The notes beneath the pieces were generated by a model, which saw nothing but the letters and a program-made list of their open reading frames with translations, did not search any database and was not told the origin of the DNA. A program made the position numbers and the translations under genes. From Platerodrilus igneus (lineage: Eukaryota > Arthropoda > Insecta > Coleoptera > Lycidae): DNA of 64,000 nt. This document shows, one piece after another, positions 55,317-64,000 of the stretch; position 1 is the first letter of the stretch, and each line of letters opens with the position of its first letter. Location of the stretch: the NCBI GenBank assembly GCA_036346225.1, contig JARFIW010000905.1:1129501-1193500 (forward strand), in the 5' to 3' direction.

Positions 55317-55664
55317 GTGAGCGTCTCCAAGGTGATTAACGTTTCTCAACTTCTTGGGAATAAAGTGAAACCGACAAATGAGCGATTTGGATTATGGCTG
55401 TTGGCAGAAAATATGTGCAACAATAATCTGGTGACAGATATTGGTAATATTTGTTATGTCGAAGACGAACAGATGCTGACTGGTGGACTACACACACCAA
55501 TTACAGAACCATTTTGTGACAATATAATATTGGTTAAAATTTGCGACCTTTCTGACACCGAACAAACATCTGCAAACAAAAGGATGTTTATCCTAAAAAA
55601 AGAAATTTGTGGTGAATTTAACAGCTACCTACGAGGAAAGTTTGACCGGTTTTTTTTTCGCTAG
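55317..55664 (+). CDS. ORF1a, right copy
   Basis: 115 codons, same start, length and stop as the left copy, with about five amino-acid differences (for example V to G, G to D, M to I, A to T, R to G). It ends after the same T9 run. Here the downstream frame is soon broken. Confidence 0.62.
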   Translation: MSVSKVINVSQLLGNKVKPTNERFGLWLLAENMCNNNLVTDIGNICYVEDEQMLTGGLHTPITEPFCDNIILVKICDLSDTEQTSANKRMFILKKEICGEFNSYLRGKFDRFFFR

Positions 55665-56827
55665 GCATGGTGTTAAAGCTAAGCTTACGTTTTTTCTGGA
55701 AAGCATAACAAGATGGGTCAGAGAGTAAAAGAAATTATCGGAAAAGAAGACCTCGAATGCATTAATAAAAACTTCCAATATTCTATATGTGTTCCATACA
55801 AAGTGGAACTAGCAGATGTTAAGTTGAAAACTTTATTGGAGGAACTACCAGATATATTAGACGAACTCGAAAAAGATTATTTCTATCTTTTTGACATGGA
55901 TGTAACCCAAGATTTTGTGGCATATTTAGCAAGATGGAGATGTAATTATTTAACTACAAAGCATAACTTTTGCTATAAGGAGAATATGAAGAAAAGTGTA
56001 ATATTATAGTTGACAACGATAAAACTGCGGGAATTGATTGTTTAACATGGCTAACAACCAATGCAAGAATTAAGATATACAACAAATTTGTGTAAGATAA
56101 TAAGTCCTGGTGTTAATAAACAACTTGGCAATCATATAGTAGATTTTTACGTTGCCCAGATGTACGTTTAAGGAAACTTTGCGTCTACTTTGGCCAAAAA
56201 CATGGTATTACGCGATTGGAAGCGACAATATGCAACTGTGCAATTGGAAGCTATGTCAGTGCGGAACGGGTGTATAAACCCTTAAAAGACTGTTTAACCT
56301 TATTGAAAGATAGTAAGTTATACTTCCTAAAGGCGCCAAGGTACTCGGTACCACTTGCCAAAATGTGGAGTAAGCTACCGGCCAAGCTACAAAATAGCTG
56401 CTGTTTAGTGTATAATAACCGGCTACAGTACGTGTATTGCGGTAATGGCAATAAAAAAAAATTGACGGGTTTTCAAATTAAGTTGTCCGAAAAACCAGAG
56501 GAAAAGGAAAAATTGATAAAGTATGTGCTTTTGACTTTTAATTTTTACTATTTACCTGTAAATTATTTGGAGATAGTAGAGGAGGAAGATAGCCAAAATA
56601 AAATAAAAATCTTACACAAGTGCTACATTAAAGCAGGTAATACATATTTTACACAATCTGCGAAACCATATTCTACAATTCCAAAAGAAATAGTCATTTC
56701 GAAATTGGGGTTGATAGATACGCCTAACATTCGTCCAGAGGTTGTACGACAACGCGTAAATATTGGCAGTAAACTCTATCCGTTTACGCTGAAGGAAATT
56801 GCCCCATTATGCACGCCATACGCGTAA
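55665..56827 (+). pseudogene. ORF1b, right copy, frameshifted
   Basis: Equivalent to most of the left 488-codon frame. Pieces at 55713-56009 (MGQRVKEIIGKEDLECINKN) and 56216-56827 (MEATICNCAIGSYVSAERVY) are readable. Between them at least three small indels occur, for example after DVTQDF, near 56090 and near 56150. The frame fails at CTPYA where one base is missing relative to the second copy at 58850. Confidence 0.75.
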
Positions 56828-58607
56828 GTGGAAGAAAAGACAACTGGAATTAGAGGAAATGGTGCAAAAGCGAAAGTTAACATGGAAAACGGCTCAATAG
56901 CGACAATCAAGAACACTTATAGGAATTGGGAAGCAATTAAAAGATATTTTAGTGCTGGCTGACAGATCTGGTTTTAATGTGCATTGGTTATAAAAACTTT
57001 ATTTAGTAGGTATCTTCGAGAAAGGATGTACTAAATCGTATATTTTAAAAGGTTATCAAAACGTATTTACGAATGGGAATAAATAGAGACTAAGGAATCG
57101 GTTTCGTAACCTTGCTACACACATCCAAAGGGTCTGTTAAACATTGATATTTGCTAGAAATGACTTCGTACATTTAAAAGGTCTTAAACTATAGAATATT
57201 TTCAAAGATTGGAATATAAGTTAATGGGATAAGTTTCCTCAATACCAAAAGTATCACACTTCAAGATCGTTGCAGATATACGGATGGCACTTAAAAATGT
57301 AACTGCAGATTACCGAGGATGCGGATCGGTGATAGATTTCTAGGAAATGGATGGTTAAAGCATAATCTTGGGTAACGAAAAGGTTTTAAAAGATGTATCT
57401 AATAAGATGGGCAAAATTAGAGGTTTGGTAATTCAAAAGCATGACTTTGTATGGGGTGGCTATTTAAAATCTATTTACAGTTTGGGTCCTAGAAAATTAA
57501 TATTAGTTGATACCAAAAAGATATATTTATCTTAAAAGAGTGACTACCCTCGGATAAAAATACAATATACCGCTTGTCAACAAAAAGTTGTAGGAAATTT
57601 AAAACGAATTTAATGGGGATCTAGTATTAGAATTGTTAGTACAAATAGCCAAGTCCTATTGTATTGTAAGCGAGAAAGATACGATTAAAAGATTAAAGGG
57701 TCTCACAGTGTAGTTAAGTAAAACCGAGGGTTTTACAACCTATAACGATCATATATTCCTAAAGGGTGGGCATGCAACTACGCAACAGTGCGTGGAGAAT
57801 AAGATTCCTCAATTAAAATTAAAGTTTCCATGTACGTAACACCAGGCATTGGGAAATGGTGAAATGTTAAACCTATAAAGCAATTATTAATTGTGGTTTA
57901 GAAAAAAGTAGTTTTTGGACCAAATAAAATGGCTTAGACTGATTAATGTATATGTTACATATTCTCGTACACATCCACAAACATCTGCCCACGTCCACAT
58001 ACGAACATGGCGATGCCGGTAGTTTTGTTTAACAAATAGTAGAAAGATACGTTAGTGTTAGTGGTGGTAGCCCATAGGATCGTTGGATTAAAAGGAACGG
58101 TGCATCGAAATGTATGGCGGTTCCCGTTAGAATAATCGAAAGTGGTTAATCGATCGTATTAGATGTTTAAATATGAGAAAGTGGAAAAGCCTGCACGAGC
58201 AAAATTTAATTATTAGACAAAAAGTGCGCGATGTGCTATACTTATAAAGAAAGTATAGAATGGTGCTTTGCAGCCGTCCTAGCAGTAAAAGGGCGACTGA
58301 CTTTTCTAGCATTTACAAGAATAACAGTAGCGTAAGAAGGGGTATGCATGTATTGTACAGTGCACTGTTAGTTTACGGGTAGTCCGGATGTGTAATTGAT
58401 CATGACTTATAGATCCCTCGAGGTTTAAAATTCTGAGACCATTGTCGTTTAAAAAAATGTTTGGAAATTATCAGAACGGGGCGGGTCAAAATATAAGTTA
58501 GATGGATGATTGACCAAGCTTTTTCTACCTTTTACGAGGGAATCGGAAGTTGACAAACGTCGAGCATCTAATTCTCTATTTGGGCGATATCGAGTACTTG
58601 CCGGTTC
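56577..58607 (+). repeat. noisy first copy of a tandem duplication in the right arm
   Basis: Repeats in order the content of 58608-61636 but about 1 kb shorter. Losses are mostly single bases in homopolymers (for example CCTAAAGGGTGGG for CCTAAAAGGGGTGGG near 57760), becoming very dense at 56830-57300, plus one jump of about 800 bases. Excess deletions with few other changes is the pattern of uncorrected long-read sequence. The join at 58605-58612 goes from GCCGGTTCTAG straight into GAGGAAGATAGCC. Confidence 0.8.
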
Positions 58608-59080
58608 TAGAGGAGGAAGATAGCCAAAATAAAATAAAAATCTTACACAAGTGCTACATTAAAGCAGGTAATACATATTTTACACAATCTGCGAAACCAT
58701 ATTCTACAATTCCAAAAGAAATAGTCATTTCGAAATTGGGGTTGATAGATACGCCTAACATTCGTCCAGAGGTTGTACGACAACGCGTAAATATTGGCAG
58801 TAAACTCTATCCGTTTACGCTGAAGGAAATTGCCCCATTATGCACGCCATACGCAGTAAGTGGAAGAAAAAGACAACTGGAATTAGAGGAAATGGATGCA
58901 AAAAAGCGAAAGTTGGACTACATGGAAAACACGGCTACAATACGCGAACAATACAAAGAACATCTTATTAGAGAAATTGAGGAAGAATTAAAAGATTATT
59001 TTATGTGCCGATGGACTGACTTAGATACATCTGGTTTCTACAAGTTGTATGCATTTGTGGTTAGTAAAAAAGACTCTTAG
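58608..59080 (+). pseudogene. ORF1b C-terminal part, second right-arm copy
   Basis: Clean copy of the last 155 or so codons of ORF1b, from EEEDSQNKIKILHKC through GRKRQLELEEMDAKKRKLDY to YKLYAFVVSKKDS. It lacks a start of its own: the open frame runs back across the duplication join to 58550, so the apparent 176-codon protein is a chimera. A short in-frame loss near EQYKEHLI distinguishes it from the left arm. Confidence 0.75.
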
Positions 59081-59690
59081 TTATGTAGGCGTTCTTGCGA
59101 GAAAGGATAGTACTAAATCCGTATATTTTTTAAAAGGTTATTCTAAAAACGTATTTATCGAAATGGCGGATAACATAGACGACCTAAGGAATGCGGGTTT
59201 CGTAACCTTTGCGTACACCACACGCAAAGGGGGTCTGTTAAACATTGTATATTTGCCTAGTAAAGAACCTTTCGTATCATTTAAAACCGTGGGTCTTACA
59301 ACCTATAGCAACCATATATTTCCAAAAGCAGTGGACATGCAATGCAACAGTGAATGGGAGAATAAGGATTTCCTCCAATACCGACAAGAAGAAGTCGATC
59401 AAGCTATCAAGATACGTATGCAAGATATAGCGGGAGAGCCACTATTAAAAAATTGTCACAAGCTGCAAGAATTACACGAAGGAATGGATCTGGTTGTCGG
59501 TGGAATCAAAGACTTATATATAGAGGCAAACTTCGGCACATTTTACAATTCGAAAACCTAGACGGTCTCTATGTATCAAACTATTGGCTAGAAAAGGTGA
59601 TAGAGGACTTGGGTATGGATTTAAATTTTAAGCTGCGAATAAAATTAGAAAAAATTGAAACCACTCGAAACAAACATAAATAAAGGACTG
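59049..59690 (+). pseudogene. ORF1c, right copy
   Basis: Open without interruption from the ORF1b overlap through AYTTRKGGLLNIVYLPSKEP and VGGIKDLYIEANF (to 59561), thus covering the spot where the left copy is shifted. A single shift near 59515 moves to the frame ending NYWLEKVIEDLGMDLNFKLR and NKHK at a TAA. Together the two arms show that ORF1c is one gene of about 200 codons, ending earlier than the left frame suggests. Confidence 0.62.
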
Positions 59691-59849
59691 TCTTCTGTGT
59701 ATAATTTTGTATTAAAATTAAGTTTAAATGACTTCATGCTTGGTATTAAATATTTTTTAAATATTGTTATGTATGTCAGAATAATAGTATTACATTGCTC
59801 TTTATTTACAAAAGGCTGTGACGTTACCACGAAATAACAGTCGCACAGA

Positions 59850-59940
59850 GTGGGGTGCGTATGGGCAGAAGGTGCGCGCGCGCAGGGATGCGCATGGGCA
59901 GGGGTGCGCACGGGCTGGGATGTGTCTGGGCGTACACGAG
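59850..59940. repeat. GC-rich minisatellite, right arm
   Basis: Mirror of 51775-51870, with TGCGCATGGGCAGGGG-like units and the same copy order. Confidence 0.75.
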
Positions 59941-60251
59941 GGAAGCGGATGGTAACAGTCACCAAACATCTAATTCTTTATTTAGATGGTATCGACTACT
60001 TACCGGTGTATGTATCCGGAGTAAAAAGCACGATTTGTACACGCAGATAATTAATAAAATTAGTTTATCGAGTGAAGATGACTAGCGTAACGTCATCCTG
60101 GGATCACATCAACATAAGCATGGTTGGTATACAGATATAAATCTAAGATAGTTGTATAGATTTTGTAAATCTATTGTATATATTAGTTTTAAGATTCTAT
60201 AATTTTTAAGTTCTTCGCCCACCTTGCAAATCCTTTCTGCTTCTATCTCGG

Positions 60252-60840
60252 TTGACAGAGTATACGTGTTATCTCCACTTGGTGTTCGCGGGACACATCG
60301 GTTTTAGATTTCTAGGGAAATGGATGGTTAAAGCATATGTCTTGGGTAACGAAAAAAGGGTTTTAAAGATGTATCTAAATAAAGATGGGCAAAAATTAGA
60401 GGTTTGGGTCATTAAAAGGCGTGACTTTGTATGGGGTGGCCCTATTTAAAATCTATTTACAGGTTTGGGCTCCCTAGAAAAACCTAATATTAGTTGATAC
60501 CAAAAAAAGATATATTTATCTTAAAAGAGTGACTACCCCTCGGATAACAAATACAATATACCGCTTGTCAACAAAAAAGTTGTACGGAAATTTAAAAACG
60601 AATTTAATGGGGATCTAGTATTAGAATTCGTTAGTACAAAAGCCAAGTCCTATTGTATTGTAAGCGAGAAAGACACGATTAAAAAGATTAAAAGGGTCTC
60701 ACAAAGTGTAGTTAAGTAAAACCGAGGGTTTTACAACCTATAACGATCATATATTCCTAAAAGGGGTGGGCATGCAACTACGCAACAGTGCGTGGGAGAA
60801 TAAGGATTCCCTCCAATTAAATATTAAAGTTTCCATGTAC
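60252..60840 (+). pseudogene. DNA polymerase B C-terminal fragment, right copy
   Basis: The 65-codon frame (60252-60449) is identical in protein to the left copy. The following SDYPSDNKYN and NKKVVRKFKNEFNGDLVLEF pattern is present with a further shift. A second, noisier copy of the same text lies at 57350-57840. Confidence 0.52.
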
Positions 60841-61927
60841 GTAACACCAGGCATTGGGAAATGGTAGAAATGTTAAACCTATAAAAGCAATTATTAATTG
60901 TGGTTTAGAAAAAAAGTAGTTTTTTTGGACCAAATAAAATGGCTTAGACTGATTAATGTATATAGTTACATATTCTCGTACACATCCACAAACATCTGCC
61001 CACGTCCACATACGAACATGGCGATGCCGGTAGTTTTTGTTTAACAACTAGTAGAAAAGATACGTTAGTTGCTAGTGTGTGGTAGCCCATAGGATCGTTG
61101 GATTTAAAAGGAACGGTGCATCGAAATGTATGGCGGTTCCCGTTAGAATAATCGAAAGTAGTTAATCGATCGTATTAGATGTTTAAATATGAGAAAGTGG
61201 AAAAGCCTGCACGAGCAAAATTTAATTATTAGACAAAAAAGTGCGCGATGTGCTATACTTATAAAGAAAGTATAGAATGGTGCTTTGCAGCCGTCCTAGC
61301 AGTAAAAAGGGCGACTGACTTTTTCTAGCATTTACAAGAATAACAGTAGCGTAGAGAAGGGGTATGCATGTATTGTACAGTGCACTGTTAGTTTACGGGT
61401 AGTCCGGATGTGTAATTGATCATGACTTATAGATCCCTCGGGGGTTTAAAAATTCTGAGACCATTGTCGTTTAAAAAAAATGTTTGGAAATTATCAGAAC
61501 GGGGGCGGGTCAAAATATAAGTTAGATGGATGATTGACCAAGCTTTTTCTACCTTTTACGAGGGAATCGGAAGTTGACAAACGTCGAGCATCTAATTCTC
61601 TATTTGGGCGATATCGAGTACTTGCCGGTTCTAGAAATCATTACGTGCTACCGACTGCTATGCGGAAGATTTGGTTCTAGGAAATGAAAAACCTACGAAA
61701 GTACGGAATACTTGATATTAATGCTAATTGGTTTAGTGACCGCGCTTGTGCACTCTTCGAGTGTCTTCGACAATTTTCGATTGTTTCCAAAGAAAATATT
61801 CAATCCTACCATTTCCGAAAATATGACGAAGAAGTTATTTAAAATTAAATTGCTTTATTAGTAAGTATCCTGTAGACAACAAGTTTGGTATTATCTTAGT
61901 AAAGGTTTAAAGTGTTTTATTGAGTTT
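60841..61927. other. element non-coding spacer, right arm
   Basis: Mirror of 49793-50869. No sustained frame. The breakpoint of the tandem duplication (61636) lies inside it, at GCCGGTTCTAGAAATCATTA. Confidence 0.55.
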
Positions 61928-62170
61928 TTGTTTATAGTAGCACTGCATCTTCCACTGCAAAACTTGCAACCAATTTGTGTGCGTGTGCTACCACATTTTT
62001 GGATTTTTAATATGCACGCGATGCGATTGTTGATCCATATAACATGGAAGACGTTTTCCGGTGTTTCTACTAACTGCATTCACACCAACGACGATGCAAA
62101 CCGGGTGCATGCATTGGCGCTAAATGTACTGGACGAGCAGCAAGGATTATCAAAAGATGACGTCATTTAG
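61928..62170 (+). CDS. 80-codon ORF, right copy
   Basis: Same length and reading as 49550-49792, with about five substitutions and no frameshift (MFIVALHLPLQNLQPICVRV to LSKDDVI). Function unknown. Confidence 0.4.
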   Translation: MFIVALHLPLQNLQPICVRVLPHFWIFNMHAMRLLIHITWKTFSGVSTNCIHTNDDANRVHALALNVLDEQQGLSKDDVI

Positions 62171-62334
62171 TTCCCCGCTGAATCCTCAACATCGTTCGGC
62201 CGTCTTCGGAAACCTTCGGTTTGCATTCTATAGGGTACATAAAGCAGGTACGCAAGAGTTAACTCTTTAGTTATAAGTTAGTTTGCTTACAAGTTTAACC
62301 AAAGTCCTATAGTGCGGATTTTGTTTTGTACTAA

Positions 62335-63053
62335 AATGGTACCTGCAAACGTTTTTAAATACAACTCTTGCGGTGCTCCCTATACCTGAAAAAATGCTCT
62401 CAAACGGCACCAGAACAAATGTCGTGGTGTAACATCGTCGACGGTTAAGCTTATACATCCGTCCGACACAAGGAAAAACAGCATGGTATGTCATTAAGCA
62501 GTAAACGTTCAGCTCCGACAGCTGTTAAAAGGTCTTGTACGAAACAACCACAAATTATGTGTAAAGTATGCGATTTCGAAATGGAAAACTACGTATGCCG
62601 TACACTTAAGGAGCAACAAACATAAAAATGCATCAGTTACCGCTACTAGCGACGATGGTGTAGAAATGGTTAGCACAGTGTTTAACAACCGTATGGCTAT
62701 CTATCGCATAAAGAAACGCCAATGTCGACGATGGAGTGTCCGAGTTTCTTTGGAAGCAGAAAGAGCGATTTATTCGATTAATTAATGAAAAAAAAATACA
62801 ACATACAGCAATAAAAGTCTATTGCGAACTCTACGGCGTTTACACCAAAATGTGGGAAGAGACTACCGATGTGAAATAGTTTAACACAAAAAATGTAGTT
62901 ATAACGTCTTCTAGTAATCTGGAAAATATGTACGAGGTCTTAAGCGAAACGATAAGAACAAAATCAGAGGAATTTGAAACATGTGGGTCCGGTTGGTCTT
63001 TGAAAAAGGTGCTCTATTTAGAAATAAATATTAATAAGTATAAGCCGATATGA
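62335..63053 (+). pseudogene. zinc-finger and PolB N-terminal segment, right copy
   Basis: Mirror of 48603-49408. A deletion of about 64 bases near 62465 removes most of the second C2H2 finger, and further stops and shifts follow (for example a TAG inside VK-FNTKNVV). Beyond the fingers the linker DDGVEMVSTVFNNRMAIYRI is readable. The GSGWSLKKVLYLEININKYK signature near 62985-63045 is kept, again followed directly by a stop. Confidence 0.68.
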
Positions 63054-63059
63054 ATTTTA

Positions 63060-64000
63060 GGTTAAGAATAAAAAATTGTGAATATGTATTTAGAAATGTG
63101 GTTTACAACATTTAAACTGTATTAGTAAAAATTGTCTGTAATAAAAAGTTTTAAGAATGGTTTTTAGATTTTCTTTTAGGTATGAGCTGCAGGAAATTTA
63201 TAATTTAAAGGTGTGTGTGTAAAATGGTAAGGGGTGGTCCTATTTTAAATCTTACAGATTCGGATTCTGCATAAAATTTTAGACTAATTTGATGTATTGC
63301 ATGACTAAACAATTTATAAAGACGGTCAGAAATCGCTACCAGCAAAAAATTTTAAAATTGGGGTAGCTCTCTGGGGGATGATGCTATCTGAAAAATTTAA
63401 AGAGATTTGGGTAGCTGAGAAAATTCTAATATTAATTGATACCAAACAAGGTACATTTATCTCCAAAGATGAGCTAAACAAGATAGAAAGTATGGTATGA
63501 CATTAAAAGCGAGTAGTGGTACGGTCGCGGTATGCTCGCTAGAAGGTATGTGTGTAACTTTGTAAGGAGTAGTCCTATTTTAAATTTATTTACAGATTCG
63601 GGTTGTGCGTAAAATTTTGACTAATTTGATGTATTGCATGACTAAAAAATTTATAAGGACGGTTAGAAATCGCTACCAGCAAAAAATCTTAAAATTGAGG
63701 TAGCTCTCTGGGGGATGGTGCTATCTGAAAAATTCCTAGACATTCGGGTAACTGAGAAAAATCTAATATTAATTGATACCAAACAAGATAGGTTTATCTC
63801 GAAAGATGCATTGGTTAGACGAAAAAAACTATTTTGGTTCAGAATGTTAGCGGTAAAAAAATCTTAAAATGAGGGTAGCTCCCTGGGGGGTGATGCAATC
63901 TAAAAAGTTCTTAGAGATTCGGGTAGCTGAAAAAAATCTAATATTAATTGATACCAAACAAGATAGATTTATTTCGTGGGTGGAAATGTAGAAAAAGATT
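63060..64000 (+). repeat. degenerate tandem repeats at right outer edge
   Basis: Mirror of the left outer array: at least three units with ATTCGGGTAGCTGA-like and ATTGATACCAAACAAGATAG phrases (near 63420, 63770 and 63945). It is cut by the window end, where it matches the left arm back to 47651. Confidence 0.75.

Larger units (their letters stand above)
54903..64000 (+). mobile_element. PolB-type virus-like element, right copy (runs off the window)
   Basis: Mirror copy of 47651-54902 with genes on the plus strand. Longer than the left arm by about 1.85 kb because of a tandem duplication (56577-58607 against 58608-61636). Contains many more short indels than the left arm, in coding and non-coding parts alike. 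Amino-acid substitutions in ORF1a show that it is not merely a re-read of the left arm. Its outer boundary is beyond base 64000. Confidence 0.72.

Noticed and set aside
58550..59080. independent 176-codon gene
   Set aside because: Its start lies in spacer sequence joined by the tandem duplication; only the ORF1b part is real.
54903..64000. right arm as a pure sequencing fold-back of the left arm
   Set aside because: Amino-acid substitutions, a different minisatellite count and a private 64-base deletion argue for a distinct copy, although part of the arm is clearly low quality.

Overview
The window looks like a repeat-rich stretch of an arthropod, most likely insect, genome. It is AT-rich, has no operons and almost no host coding sequence, and is packed with retrotransposons of animal type: Ty3/gypsy, BEL/Pao, an endonuclease-bearing LINE family, an R1-type LINE and a tRNA-derived SINE. 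It also holds a mariner-like element and a virus-like element with DNA polymerase B (PolB) relics. The BEL/Pao primer site matches insect tRNA-Tyr and the gypsy one matches tRNA-Lys; the species cannot be named from the sequence.

Layout. 1-1010: decayed gypsy integrase (+). 1526-9429: a nearly complete gypsy element (+) with 1.35-kb LTRs and a 4-bp target duplication. 9430-16758: quiet AT-rich DNA with at most a few host exons. 16759-20075: LINE copy A (-). 20076-22530: no gene recognised. 22531-28892: a young BEL/Pao element (-) with identical 350-bp LTRs, tRNA-Tyr primer site and 5-bp target duplication. 28945-33997: LINE copy B (-), carrying a SINE with an 11-bp target duplication and an 890-bp foreign insert. 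33998-36345: a short module and a 5'-truncated R1-type LINE (+). 37191-37503: LINE 5' fragment D. 37659-38504: mariner-family deletion derivative. 39731-39883: a possible terminal host exon (-). 41334-45595: LINE copy C (-). 46030-47470: second decayed gypsy pol (-).

The last 16 kb is the most unusual part. It is a giant inverted repeat centred on base 54902: two head-to-head copies of a PolB-type virus-like or polinton-related element. Reading outward from the centre each copy has a 142-bp palindrome, 19-20-bp minisatellites, a large gene split into three overlapping frames (ORF1a/b/c), a GC-rich minisatellite, a PolB C-terminal fragment, an 80-codon ORF, a zinc-finger plus PolB N-terminal segment, and degenerate repeats. 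The arms differ by scattered substitutions, so they are probably separate copies. Part of the right arm, however, is present twice in tandem, and the first copy is so full of small deletions that uncorrected long-read sequence is a likely cause.

Two decay styles coexist. The gypsy, BEL and PolB elements are broken mostly by one-base, often homopolymer, frameshifts although their repeats are nearly identical, which suggests sequencing error. The R1 element has kept one frame throughout and carries only nonsense codons, which suggests real ageing.
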